This document shows, in pieces, positions 1 through 8,707 of a stretch of DNA of 64,000 bases; the first letter of the stretch is position 1, and every line of letters begins with the position of its first letter. The DNA lies in NCBI RefSeq assembly GCF_003633755.1, contig NZ_RBIL01000002.1, positions 1,798,001-1,862,000 on the forward strand, in the 5' to 3' direction. Under the pieces are notes generated by a model that was not told the origin of the DNA, did not search any database, and saw only the letters and a program-made list of their open reading frames with translations. Position numbers and translations under genes: made by a program. The stretch is from Solirubrobacter pauli (GTDB lineage Bacteria; Actinomycetota; Thermoleophilia; Solirubrobacterales; Solirubrobacteraceae).

Positions 1-675
<675 letters not shown>

Positions 676-1281
676 TTAGGCGCCGACCGCGAAGCGGGCG
701 AAGCGCTTGATCACGATGTTCTCGCCGGCCGTGCCGGAGAGGTTCGCGCGAAGCTCCTCGATCGTCTTGCCGTCGTACTTGTCCGTGTTGACGTGCGGCT
801 GGTTGAGCAGCACGTTGTCGTTCATCCACGCCTTGAGCTTGCCCTCGGCGATCTTCGGGCGGATGTGCTCGGGCTTGTCGGCGGCCTGCTGCTCGAACAC
901 GCGCAGCTCGGCTTCCTTGGCCTCGGCGGGGATCTCGTCCTCGGAGACGTAGAGCGGCGCGGCGGCGGCGATGTGCAGCGCCACGTCACGCGCGAAGCTC
1001 TGGAAGTCGTCGTTGCGGGCGACGAAGTCCGTGTTGCAGTCGATCTCCACGAGAACGCCGACCTTGCCGTTCGAGTGGATGTAGGAGGCGACGGTGCCCT
1101 CGGTGGCCTCGCGGTCGCCGACCTTGAGGGCCTTGTCGCCGAGGCGGACGCGCAGGAGCTCGACGGCCTGGTCGAGGTCGCCCCCGGTCTCCGTCAGCGC
1201 CTTCTTGCACTCCATCATGCCCGCGCCCGTCCGGTCGCGGAGCTCCTTGACCTGCTTGGCGGAAATGGTGGGAGCGGTCAC
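676..1281 (-). CDS. tsf: Elongation factor Ts
   Basis: Guanine-nucleotide exchange factor that recycles EF-Tu-GDP during translation. The 201-residue protein has the N-terminal UBA-like segment (ISAKQVKELRDRTGAGMMEC, residues about 7-26). It also has the EF-Ts core signature CNTDFVARNDDF at about residues 82-93. It is of the short type, lacking the larger C-terminal part seen in E. coli Tsf (283 residues), as in several other lineages. The ATG overlaps the rpsB stop by 4 bp (ATGA) and its stop abuts the pyrH GTG, so the three genes form one operon. Confidence 0.97.
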   Translation of the reverse strand: MTAPTISAKQVKELRDRTGAGMMECKKALTETGGDLDQAVELLRVRLGDKALKVGDREATEGTVASYIHSNGKVGVLVEIDCNTDFVARNDDFQSFARDVALHIAAAAPLYVSEDEIPAEAKEAELRVFEQQAADKPEHIRPKIAEGKLKAWMNDNVLLNQPHVNTDKYDGKTIEELRANLSGTAGENIVIKRFARFAVGA

Positions 1282-2513
1282 TTCTCTTCCTTCGGCTCGT
1301 CAGTGGACTCGGCGGGAGCGGCGGCCTCGACGTCGGCCGGGGCCGCGGCAGCGGCTTCCTCGGCGACGGCGCTCGGGCCCGGCTCCGGGGCGGCGGCCTT
1401 CGGCTTGGCCTTGGCCTTGGCGGCCTTCTGCTTCGCCTCGGCGGCGGGCGCCTCGGCGGCCTCGGCGGCCGGCGAAGCGGCCCCCTTCTCGGTCTCGGCG
1501 CCCGTGGGGTTCTCGACCTGCTCGGCGCTGCTCGGGCCGGGGGTGCCGGCGGCGGCGACGGCGGGCTCGGTGGCGGCCTGCTCGGCGGCGGCAGCCTCCT
1601 TGTCGGCGGTGCCGGCGGCGGCCTTCGGCGCGGCCTTGACGGCGGCGGCGACGTTCGCCTCGGCGACGTCACGCGGCTCACCGGCGGCCTGCGTGAGGGC
1701 GGCCTCGGCCTCGGCGCGCTTGGCGGCCTCGGCGGCGGCCTTCTCCTCTTCCTCGCGGCGGGCGCGCTCCTCGGCCTCGCGCTGCTGCTGAGCGGCGGCC
1801 TCGGCGCGCGCGGCCTCCTCCTCGGAGCGGAAGCGGGCGCGGCCCTGCTGGACCACGTCGCCGATCGCCTGCGTGATGATGTTGCAGGCGCGGATCGCGT
1901 CGTCGTTGCCCGGGATCACGTAGTCGATGCCGTCGGGGTCGGCGTTCGTGTCGACCAGGCCGATGATCGGGATGCGCAGGCGCTGGGCCTCGCGCACGGC
2001 GATCGCCTCGGTCTTGAGGTCGATGACGAACATGGCGTCGGGGACGCGCGTCATGTTCTTGACGCCGCCCAGGTTCGCCTGAAGCTTCTCGAGGTCGGCC
2101 TCGGCCGCGAGGCGCTCACGCGTCGGCAGCAGCTGCAGCTGGCCCTCGGAGGCGTAGCGCTCGAGGTCGTGCAGGCGCTTGATGCGCGCGGACATCGTCT
2201 GGTAGTTCGTGAGCAGGCCGCCGAGCCAACGGTGGTTGACGTACGGCATGTTCGACGCGGTGGCGATCTCCTTGATGCCGTCGCGCGCCTGCTTCTTGGT
2301 GCCGACGAACAGCACCGTGCCGCCGCGGTGGGCGATCTCGGTCGCGAAGCGCTGCGCCTGCTCGAGCAGGGCCTGCGTCTTCAGCAGGTCGATCAGGTAG
2401 ATGCCGCCACGCTCACCGTGGATGAAGCGGCGCATCTTGGGGTTCCAGCGGCGGGTCTGGTGACCGAAGTGGACACCGGCTTCCAGCAGCTCCTTCAGGC
2501 CGACTTCGGCCAT
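1278..2513 (-). CDS. rpsB: 30S ribosomal protein S2 with long C-terminal extension
   Basis: S2 sits on the 30S head-body junction and helps recruit S1-type factors. Residues 1 to about 235 are a normal S2: MAEVGLKELLEAGVHFGHQT at the start, then RWNPKMRRFI, LVDTNADPDGIDYVIPGNDD, and IRACNIITQAI. The protein runs on to 411 residues instead of the usual 230-300. The last about 170 residues are first a charged Arg/Glu-rich helix-like stretch (EEEAARAEAAAQQQREAEER), then Ala/Pro/Glu/Lys low complexity. Codon use in the tail is as GC-rich as in the core, so it looks like a real in-frame extension. A good AAGGAG ribosome-binding site lies 7 nt before the ATG. First gene of rpsB-tsf-pyrH. Confidence 0.96.
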   Translation of the reverse strand: MAEVGLKELLEAGVHFGHQTRRWNPKMRRFIHGERGGIYLIDLLKTQALLEQAQRFATEIAHRGGTVLFVGTKKQARDGIKEIATASNMPYVNHRWLGGLLTNYQTMSARIKRLHDLERYASEGQLQLLPTRERLAAEADLEKLQANLGGVKNMTRVPDAMFVIDLKTEAIAVREAQRLRIPIIGLVDTNADPDGIDYVIPGNDDAIRACNIITQAIGDVVQQGRARFRSEEEAARAEAAAQQQREAEERARREEEEKAAAEAAKRAEAEAALTQAAGEPRDVAEANVAAAVKAAPKAAAGTADKEAAAAEQAATEPAVAAAGTPGPSSAEQVENPTGAETEKGAASPAAEAAEAPAAEAKQKAAKAKAKPKAAAPEPGPSAVAEEAAAAAPADVEAAAPAESTDEPKEEK

Positions 2514-2723
2514 GGAGTATCTCCTTGTTACGAGTGATCAGATTCCCGGGCAACGAGGAGACGCGAACCCGGCGCAATCGGTACGCCGGGCAGGAATCGC
2601 GCCCTCGAGATACGCGCTCATCTGGAGCTGCGCAGCCCGGGGTCGGGAACGTGTGGCGAAGAGTTTAGAAAAGTTTTCGCGGACGCCTGCGTTAGGACTG
2701 AAGACGAGCGGGCCGGGGTTCCC
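2514..2723 (-). promoter_or_regulatory. rpsB 5' leader and probable promoter region
   Basis: 210 bp between the rluD stop and the rpsB start, both on the minus strand. It holds a strong Shine-Dalgarno AAGGAG (complement at 2521-2526). An A/T-rich patch containing TAAACT (complement 2662-2667) fits the actinobacterial -10 pattern TANNNT. I see no convincing -35 and no clear terminator for rluD. S2 leaders are autoregulated in many bacteria, but no recognisable S2-binding fold could be confirmed by eye. Confidence 0.4.
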
Positions 2724-3623
2724 CTACGCCGAATGGTCTGCTCGTTCTCCTGACGCCTGCCGGAGGGCCCTGACCAGGTCCTCCGGCAGTGGCGCCCGCA
2801 ACTCCATGGGCGCCCCCGTCTCGGGGTGCTTGAACGCGAGGCGGTGCGCGTGCAGGAACTGCCGGGAGAGCCCGTGCCGGCCGGCGTGGCCGTACTCCGG
2901 GTCGCCGGCGACGGGATGCCCGATCGCGAGCAGGTGCGCGCGGATCTGGTGCGTGCGGCCCGTCTCGAGCGTGACCCGCAGCAGCGTGTCGTCGGGCAGC
3001 GCCTGCTCGGTCTCGAAGTGGGTGATCGCGTCGTGCGGGTCGTCCGTGTCGGTGGACATCTTCGTCCGCACGCGGCGGTCGCGGCCCAGCGGCGCGTCGA
3101 TCGTGCCGCGCTTGGCCGACGGGCGCCCTTCGACGAGCGCGAGGTACTCGCGGGTGACGTCGCGGCGGCGGAGGGCCTCCTGCAACGCGAACAGCGTCTC
3201 CTCGTCGCGGGCGAGCACCAGCAGGCCGGACGTGTCGCGGTCCAGCCGGTGGACGACACCCGGGCGATCCGGGTCGGTCCCGCCCGCCACGCGGCCCGCG
3301 AGCGCCTGCACGAGCGTGCCCTCGCGGTTGCCGACGCCCGGGTGGACGACGACGCCGGCCGGCTTGTTGACGACGATCAGCCGCTCGTCCTCGTAGGCGA
3401 TCTCGAACTGCGCCGGCGGCACGTCGACCTTCGGGCCTTCGGGCGCGGCCTCGACCTCGATGGTCTCGCCGCCCTGCAGCGTGAAGCGCTTCTGCTTGGG
3501 CTTGCCGTCGACGCGGACGAGCCCGGCGTCGATCAGCTTCTGCGCCTTGGCGCGCGAGCCGACGCTGCCCGCCAGGAAGACGTCGAGCCGCTCACCGGCG
3601 GCGCTGTCCGGAACCTCGATCAT
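2724..3623 (-). CDS. rluD: RluD-type 23S rRNA pseudouridine synthase
   Basis: Converts uridines to pseudouridine in 23S rRNA or a related RNA. The 299-residue protein has an N-terminal S4-like RNA-binding domain (about residues 10-70, with SRAKAQKLIDAGLVRVDG). The catalytic domain carries the family motif HRLDRDTSGLLVLA (catalytic Asp in RLD) at about residues 124-137 and a C-terminal GRTHQIRAHL. Start chosen at ATG 3623, which overlaps the lspA stop by 4 bp; a longer frame upstream only runs through lspA. Last gene of the yggS-sepF-proC-yggT-lspA-rluD run. Which uridines it modifies cannot be told from sequence. Confidence 0.93.
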   Translation of the reverse strand: MIEVPDSAAGERLDVFLAGSVGSRAKAQKLIDAGLVRVDGKPKQKRFTLQGGETIEVEAAPEGPKVDVPPAQFEIAYEDERLIVVNKPAGVVVHPGVGNREGTLVQALAGRVAGGTDPDRPGVVHRLDRDTSGLLVLARDEETLFALQEALRRRDVTREYLALVEGRPSAKRGTIDAPLGRDRRVRTKMSTDTDDPHDAITHFETEQALPDDTLLRVTLETGRTHQIRAHLLAIGHPVAGDPEYGHAGRHGLSRQFLHAHRLAFKHPETGAPMELRAPLPEDLVRALRQASGERADHSA

Positions 3624-4069
3624 TTGGACGCTTTCTCGAGTACGAAGACCAGCACGACCACGCCGAGCGTGACGGCGATGTCCGCGACGTTGAACGCGGG
3701 CCAGTGCGGGATCTTGATGAAGTCGGTGACCCACCCGAGCCGGATCCGGTCGATCAGGTTGCCGACCGCGCCGCCGAGCAGCATCCCGGTCGGCAGCCAC
3801 ACCAGCCGCGTCTTGAGGTGGGTGAAGAAGAACGCGAGCAACGCCGCGAGCGCGACGCAGGCGATGACCACGACGAGCGCGCCACCGCCCGAGAACATGC
3901 TGAAAGCCACGCCCGTGTTGCGGGTGTGGACGAGCTTGAGGCCCAGGACGAGGTCGACCTGCTCGAAGCGGTCGATGTTCGCGACGACGATCGCCTTCGT
4001 CACCTGGTCGAGCGCGACGACGCCCGCCGCGACCAGCGCGGCCCGTCCGACCGTGCGGCCGGCGGTCAT
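3620..4069 (-). CDS. lspA: Lipoprotein signal peptidase (signal peptidase II)
   Basis: Membrane aspartic protease that cleaves signal peptides of diacylglyceryl-modified prolipoproteins. The 149-residue protein has four hydrophobic segments. The two catalytic aspartates lie in the expected motifs GNLIDRI (about residues 104-110) and FNVADIAVT (about 126-134), and HTRNTGVAFS is also conserved. The start is ATG 4069, overlapping the yggT stop by 4 bp; its own stop overlaps the rluD ATG. The lspA-rluD pairing is a widespread gene order. The lipobox of the PotD protein at 62.6 kb would be a substrate of this pathway. Confidence 0.96.
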   Translation of the reverse strand: MTAGRTVGRAALVAAGVVALDQVTKAIVVANIDRFEQVDLVLGLKLVHTRNTGVAFSMFSGGGALVVVIACVALAALLAFFFTHLKTRLVWLPTGMLLGGAVGNLIDRIRLGWVTDFIKIPHWPAFNVADIAVTLGVVVLVFVLEKASK

Positions 4070-4350
4070 CCGCGGATCAGCGCGACCAGCAGGCGGCCGC
4101 CGATCGTCAGCACGAGGATCGCGACGATCGGGCTGAAGTCGATCGGGCCGAACTGCAGGCCCAGGCGCCGGAAGATCCGCAGATACGGGTTGGTGACGTC
4201 GCGCAGGAAGTCCAGGACGGCGTTGAGCGGGCGCGAGTACGGCACGCGCACGCCGAACGTGAACACCCACGAGACGATGATCGAGGCGAAGATGATCAGC
4301 GTGTAGACGAAGATCAATGCCGCCAAGAAGTCCGCGATCTCCTCGCGCAA
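4066..4350 (-). CDS. YggT-family integral membrane protein
   Basis: A 94-residue protein with two hydrophobic helices (about residues 8-33 and 72-92) separated by the family-typical loop with FLRDVTNPYLRIFRRLG, where NPYLR.FRR is the YggT hallmark. Function is not firmly known; in Gram-positives the gene clusters with sepF and ftsZ and is linked to division-site or osmotic functions. Here it lies 2 nt after proC and overlaps lspA by 4 bp, in the usual cell-division neighbourhood. Confidence 0.9.
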   Translation of the reverse strand: MREEIADFLAALIFVYTLIIFASIIVSWVFTFGVRVPYSRPLNAVLDFLRDVTNPYLRIFRRLGLQFGPIDFSPIVAILVLTIGGRLLVALIRG

Positions 4351-4352
4351 CG

Positions 4353-5081
4353 TCAGCCTCCCACCACGTCGTCCATTGCTTGGGCCAGGGCCGCGCGCAC
4401 ACCGCCGCGCTCCAGCGCCGCCAGCCCGCGCGCGGTCGAGCCACCGGGTGAGGTGACCCCGCGGCGCAGCGCGAGCGTGTCGGTCTGGGTCAGAAGTGCG
4501 GCGGTGCCGGCCATGGTCTCGGTCACCAGTGTGGCGGCTTGGGCCGCCGGGATGCCGTGACGGATCGCCGCGTCCGTGTAGGCCTCGACGAACAGCGCCC
4601 AGTACGCGGGCCCGACGCCGGTCACCGCGCCGGCGACGTCGAGCAGCCGCTCGGGCACCTCGACGACGCTGCCGACACGCTCGAACAGATCCTTGACGAG
4701 CTGCGCCTCGGGCCGGTCGGAGGCGGCGAGCACGCTCACGCCGCGACGCACCGCGGTCGGCGTGTTCGGCTCCACCCGGATCACCGGCGAGCGCGGGTAC
4801 ACGGCTTCGATCTCGGCGACCGTCGCGCGGCCGAGGATCGACACCACGAGCTTGTCGGTCGTGATGCCCTCGGCCACGGCCTCGAGCTGGTACGGCTTGT
4901 GCGCGAGGATCACGACGTCGGCGCGCTCGAAGACCTGCTCGTTGGTCAGCGCCTCGCCGCCGAGCTCGTCGACGAGCTGCTGGGCGCGGCCGGAGCCGGA
5001 GTCGCTGGCGTAGACGGGCTTGCCCCAGCCACGTGCCAGGGCGCTCGCCATGTTCCCTGCCCCGATAAAGCCGATTCTCAT
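4353..5081 (-). CDS. proC: Pyrroline-5-carboxylate reductase
   Basis: Last step of proline synthesis: reduces 1-pyrroline-5-carboxylate with NAD(P)H. The 242-residue protein starts with the Rossmann motif MRIGFIGAGNMASALARG. It contains the conserved HKPYQLEAVA segment and the C-terminal substrate-binding signature (GVTSPGGSTARGLAALE, about residues 208-224). It lies between sepF and yggT, where proC is often found in actinobacteria and firmicutes. The gap to sepF is 12 nt, so it belongs to the same operon. Confidence 0.95.
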   Translation of the reverse strand: MRIGFIGAGNMASALARGWGKPVYASDSGSGRAQQLVDELGGEALTNEQVFERADVVILAHKPYQLEAVAEGITTDKLVVSILGRATVAEIEAVYPRSPVIRVEPNTPTAVRRGVSVLAASDRPEAQLVKDLFERVGSVVEVPERLLDVAGAVTGVGPAYWALFVEAYTDAAIRHGIPAAQAATLVTETMAGTAALLTQTDTLALRRGVTSPGGSTARGLAALERGGVRAALAQAMDDVVGG

Positions 5082-5093
5082 CGGCCGGGCAGT

Positions 5094-5663
5094 CTACGAC
5101 TGGTTGAAGAAGCCCTTCTCGATCAGCGCCGCGCGCTCTTCCGCCGAGACCTCGACGTTGCGCGGCGTGAGCAGGAAGACCTTGTCCGCGATGCGCTGCA
5201 TGCCCCCGTCCAGGGCGTACGTGAGCCCGGACGCGAAGTCGATCAGGCGCTTCGAGAGGTCGGCCTCGGAGCTCTGCAGGTTGATGATCACGGGGATCGA
5301 GTCCTTGAACTTGTCGGCGACGTCCTGCGCGTCGTTGAAGGACTTCGGGACGACGAGATGCACGCGGACCTCCCCACGGCCGTTGGCGGCCCGTGACGCG
5401 GTCCCTCCCACGGTACGCAGCTGGGTCGTGCGTCGCTCGGACGGCGAGTCATCGCCGAAGATGTCGTCGATCTCGTCGCGGCGGCGACGCGACTGCAGGC
5501 GGCGGACGTTCGGACGTTCCTCGTAGCGGCTCGCGATCTCACGTTCGGGCTCGCGCTCACGCTCCCGCTCACGGGGCGTGTACTCGGGTTCGTCGTCGTC
5601 GTAGTACTCGCGATCCTCGGCGAGGCCGAAGTACACGAGGACTTTGCGGAAAGAGTTGCTCAC
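5094..5663 (-). CDS. sepF: Cell division protein SepF
   Basis: Membrane anchor and bundling factor for FtsZ in bacteria lacking FtsA. The 189-residue protein has an N-terminal amphipathic helix (SNSFRKVLVYFGLAED), then a long acidic and Arg/Glu-rich linker (about residues 18-75). The compact C-terminal SepF domain spans about residues 95-180 (VVPKSFNDAQDVADKFKDSI, FASGLTYALDGGMQRI). A GTG start at 5663 gives the full membrane helix. It sits between yggS and proC, a classical division cluster; ftsZ itself is not in the window. Confidence 0.95.
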   Translation of the reverse strand: MSNSFRKVLVYFGLAEDREYYDDDEPEYTPREREREREPEREIASRYEERPNVRRLQSRRRRDEIDDIFGDDSPSERRTTQLRTVGGTASRAANGRGEVRVHLVVPKSFNDAQDVADKFKDSIPVIINLQSSEADLSKRLIDFASGLTYALDGGMQRIADKVFLLTPRNVEVSAEERAALIEKGFFNQS

Positions 5664-5711
5664 GGGATCGACTGACGGTTCGCGGCAGGGACGGGTTTCC
5701 CTGCAAACATC

Positions 5712-6359
5712 CTAGGTGTACAGGGTCGTGCCGATGCGCACAATCGTTGCACCCTCGGCTGCAGCGACCGCGAAGTCCTGGCTCGTGCCCATGCTCAGGT
5801 GCTCGAGCCCGTGCTCGTCCGCAAGCGCCCTCAGGCGCGCGAAGTGCGGCCGGCTCGCCTCCGGATCGGACGCGAACGGCGGCATCGTCATCAGGCCGAC
5901 GACCTTCACCGGCGACTGCTCCAGGTAGCGCGGCAGCTCCTCGGGCGCGATGCCGGCCTTGTCGGCCTCGCCGGCCACGTTGACCTCGAGGAGGATCTCG
6001 GTCTCCGGCGCCGCGTGCTTGGCCAGCTGGCTCAGCGCGGACTCGCTCGCCACCGAGTGGATCAGCGTCGCGTACGGAAGGATCTGCTTGACCTTGCGGC
6101 TCTGCAGCTGGCCGATGAAGTGCCAGCGGAAGTCCGGGAACCGGCTCGCCTTGTCCTCGAGCTCCTGCGCGCGGTTCTCGCCCAGCAGCGTGAGCCCGGC
6201 GTCCCTGAGCGTCCCGACTTCGTCCAGCGGCACGTACTTGACCGCCGCGAGGATCTCGACCTCGTCGGGGTTGCGACCCGCGTCCGCGATCTCGTTGCGA
6301 ATCCGATCGAGGTTGGCGCGGATGCGGTCGGCGTCGAGGCCGGTGAACTGGCGCGGCAT
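5712..6359 (-). CDS. YggS-family PLP homeostasis protein
   Basis: A 215-residue pyridoxal-phosphate-binding protein of the YggS/YBL036C/PROSC family, which buffers free PLP and affects amino-acid balance; no enzymatic activity is established. The PLP lysine lies in ILAAVKYVPLDEV (about residue 40). GENRAQELEDK, WHFIGQLQSRK and the C-terminal LSMGTSQDFAVAAAEGAT.VRIGT are conserved. Start chosen at ATG 6359, matching the family length; upstream in-frame sequence is not conserved-looking. It heads the sepF operon and has a TANNNT hexamer 10 nt before the ATG. Confidence 0.93.
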   Translation of the reverse strand: MPRQFTGLDADRIRANLDRIRNEIADAGRNPDEVEILAAVKYVPLDEVGTLRDAGLTLLGENRAQELEDKASRFPDFRWHFIGQLQSRKVKQILPYATLIHSVASESALSQLAKHAAPETEILLEVNVAGEADKAGIAPEELPRYLEQSPVKVVGLMTMPPFASDPEASRPHFARLRALADEHGLEHLSMGTSQDFAVAAAEGATIVRIGTTLYT

Positions 6360-6369
6360 GGAAGCTGAC

Positions 6370-6375
6370 AGCGTA
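6370..6375 (-). promoter_or_regulatory. Candidate -10 element of yggS-sepF operon
   Basis: On the minus strand the hexamer TACGCT ends 10 nt before the yggS ATG, a spacing that would give a leaderless transcript. The same arrangement recurs before several other genes in this window. No good -35 was recognised. Confidence 0.35.
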
Positions 6376-6544
6376 GTGCCGCGACTCAGAGCTTCGCGAG
6401 CGCCTACCGGGCGTCTCGCCGCGCCTGGCGGCCGCCGACGATCCCGCACGTACCACCAGTATGCGCTGAATCGCCGACGACCCCCAGCCACGACGATCGG
6501 GCCCGCTATGCACGCGCGAAGCTCCGACTCGCAACACTGGGCCC

Positions 6545-7753
6545 GTGTCGGAGCCCGCGCCCGCCGCCCTTCGGGGCGGCCAGGTCTACGTCGCGCTGTT
6601 GCGCCGTCCCGGTGCCCGCGTGCTCTCGTTGGCGTGCACGCTCGGCTGGCTCGGGTTCGCCGCGACCGGGCTGGCGATCGTGCTGCTCGTCGAGGCGGAG
6701 TCGGGCTCGTTCGCCCGCGCCGGCCTGGCGGTCGGCCTGTTCTCGGCGGGCGCTGGGCTGTTCGCGCCGCTGCGCGGGCGCCTCGTCGACCGCGTCGGCG
6801 CGCCCGCGCTGGTGGCCTTCGCGGCGTCCCAGTGCGCGCTGCTGCTCGTCGTCGTGTGGACGGCGAGCCCGCTCGTGGCCGGCCTGGCGGGAGCGGTCGC
6901 GCCGCCGCTGATCGCGACGGCGCGCACGGTCTGGCCGCGCGTGGCCGGCCCAGAGCTCACCCGCGCCGGCCACGGCCTGAACGCGCTGCTGGGCGACATC
7001 GGCACGGTGCTCGGACCGGCGCTGGCCGGCGGGCTGGTCGCGCTCGCCGGCCCGCAGGTGGCGCTGGCGGCGTTCGCCTGCGGCCCGCTGGCCGGGGCGC
7101 TGCTCGTCGCCCGGCATCCGGCGTTGCCGCCGCGGGAGCGCACGCCACGCCGCGCGCCGACCGCCGCCGCCTCGCCCGCCCCCGCGGTCGCCCACCGGCG
7201 TGGTTCGCCGTTCTCCCCCGGCCTGGTGACGCTCCTCGTCGCGGAGCTCGCCCTCGGCGTGTCGGCCGGGGCGATCGACGTCGCGGCTCCGGCGCTGGCG
7301 GGCGGCGCGCCCGGGCTCTCCGCGCTCGCGCTCTCGGCGATGGCCGTGGGCAGCATCTTCGGCTCGCTGTGGGGCGGGCAGTCGACGATCGCCGCGGACC
7401 GGCGTTTCGTCGCCGGCGTGGTCGGCATGGCCGTCGCGCTCGCGGGCTGCGCGTTCGTCACGTCCTCCTACGCGCTCGCGGCGGTGCTGCTGCTCGCCGG
7501 CGTCGGCTACGGGGTGTTCAACGTCGGCGTGTTCGAGCTGCTCGACGTCGTGGTCCCGTCGCACCGGGCGGTCGAGGCGCTCACGTGGCTCACCACCGCC
7601 GGGAGCCTCGGCATGGCCGCGGGCGCCGCCGCCGCCGGGCAGCTCGCGCACGAGTCACCGCGCTCGGCGCTGGTCCTCGTGGCGGTGGCGACGGCGCCCG
7701 GGGCGGTCATCGCCCTCGGACGCCGGCGCACGCTCACGACAGCGCGGCGCTGA
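6545..7753 (+). CDS. MFS transporter
   Basis: A 402-residue integral membrane protein with about 12 hydrophobic segments arranged as two six-helix halves, joined by a Pro/Ala/Arg-rich loop (about residues 195-220). The loop between helices 2 and 3 contains RGRLVDRVG, corresponding to the MFS signature. It resembles small-molecule exporters of actinobacteria, but the substrate cannot be inferred. GTG start at 6545. The 3' end overlaps the convergent cca gene by 20 bp. It is not in an operon with its neighbours. Confidence 0.85.
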   Translation: MSEPAPAALRGGQVYVALLRRPGARVLSLACTLGWLGFAATGLAIVLLVEAESGSFARAGLAVGLFSAGAGLFAPLRGRLVDRVGAPALVAFAASQCALLLVVVWTASPLVAGLAGAVAPPLIATARTVWPRVAGPELTRAGHGLNALLGDIGTVLGPALAGGLVALAGPQVALAAFACGPLAGALLVARHPALPPRERTPRRAPTAAASPAPAVAHRRGSPFSPGLVTLLVAELALGVSAGAIDVAAPALAGGAPGLSALALSAMAVGSIFGSLWGGQSTIAADRRFVAGVVGMAVALAGCAFVTSSYALAAVLLLAGVGYGVFNVGVFELLDVVVPSHRAVEALTWLTTAGSLGMAAGAAAAGQLAHESPRSALVLVAVATAPGAVIALGRRRTLTTARR

Positions 7754-8672
7754 GCTGGGCCGCACGGTCGGGCGCGCGGCCCTCGAGCATGGCGACCGTC
7801 GCCTTCTCCAGCCCCGCACCGATCTGCGCGCCGGTGAGGCCACGCTCGATCAGGTCCCGGCCGCCGATCGCCAGCCGCTTCTGGCTGAGCTCGTCCCGAT
7901 AGCGTCGCGCGCCCTCGTCGCCGGCCGCGATGAGCAGGTCGATGGTCTCCGGCCGCTCGCGGCGCAAGAGCCGCCACAGGTCGGCGTCCGGCACGTCGGT
8001 ACGGGTATGGAGCTTGAGCGCAGCGGTGATGTCGGGGGCGTCCGAGAGCGCGCCGTACTCCCCCAGGAGGTGCGGCGCCTCGGCCAGCAGCAGCCGGACC
8101 TCGCGGTTGATGCGATCCTGGCTGACGGTCTTGAGCAGGTCGAGGTCGAACCGCGCGGCAGTGCGCGGATCCGGCGTGAAGCCCAAGCGGGCCGCGTACC
8201 GGACCATGCGCAGCATGCGCGTGGGGTCGTCGACGAACGAGCGGTCGTGCAGGATGCGCAGGACACCGCCGCGCAGGTCGTCGAGGGCGCCCGGGAACGC
8301 GACCTCGCGCCCGTCGAGTGCGCGGGCGATGGCGTTGATCGTGAAGTCGCGGCGGGCGAGGTCCTGCTCGATGCTCGCGCCGAGCGTGACCGTCGGGAGC
8401 GCGCCGGGATGCGCGTACGTCTCGGTGCGCGCGGACGTCAGGTCGAAGCTGCCGGAGCCCGTGCGGATCGTCGCGGTGCCGAAGCGCTCGTGGACGGTCA
8501 GCGCGCCACCGAGGCGCTCCGCGGCGCGCCGGGCGACCGCGATCGCGTCGCCCTCGACCACGAAGTCGTACTCCTTCGGCGTGCGGCCCAGGAGCTCGTC
8601 CCGGACGGCTCCGCCGACCAGGTAGACGTGCGGCTCGTCTCTCAGCGCCTCGAACGCGTCCATGCCCCACAT
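7734..8672 (-). CDS. tRNA nucleotidyltransferase / poly(A) polymerase family protein
   Basis: Template-independent nucleotidyltransferase of the class II CCA-adding/poly(A) polymerase family. The head domain shows VYLVGGAVRDELLGR, followed by YDFVVEGD with the metal-binding acidic pair, and RRDFTINAIA. The neck motif DDPTRMLRMVRYAARLGF follows. At 312 residues it lacks the C-terminal HD domain of longer actinobacterial CCA enzymes, so full CCA-adding versus partial activity is undecided. ATG at 8672 (MWGMDAF) or 8663 (MDAF) are both possible. It overlaps the convergent MFS gene by 20 bp. Confidence 0.88.
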   Translation of the reverse strand: MWGMDAFEALRDEPHVYLVGGAVRDELLGRTPKEYDFVVEGDAIAVARRAAERLGGALTVHERFGTATIRTGSGSFDLTSARTETYAHPGALPTVTLGASIEQDLARRDFTINAIARALDGREVAFPGALDDLRGGVLRILHDRSFVDDPTRMLRMVRYAARLGFTPDPRTAARFDLDLLKTVSQDRINREVRLLLAEAPHLLGEYGALSDAPDITAALKLHTRTDVPDADLWRLLRRERPETIDLLIAAGDEGARRYRDELSQKRLAIGGRDLIERGLTGAQIGAGLEKATVAMLEGRAPDRAAQLSAALS

Positions 8673-8707
8673 GTTCCGTTAAGTGGCCCGACTACCCTGC
8701 ATCGCCG

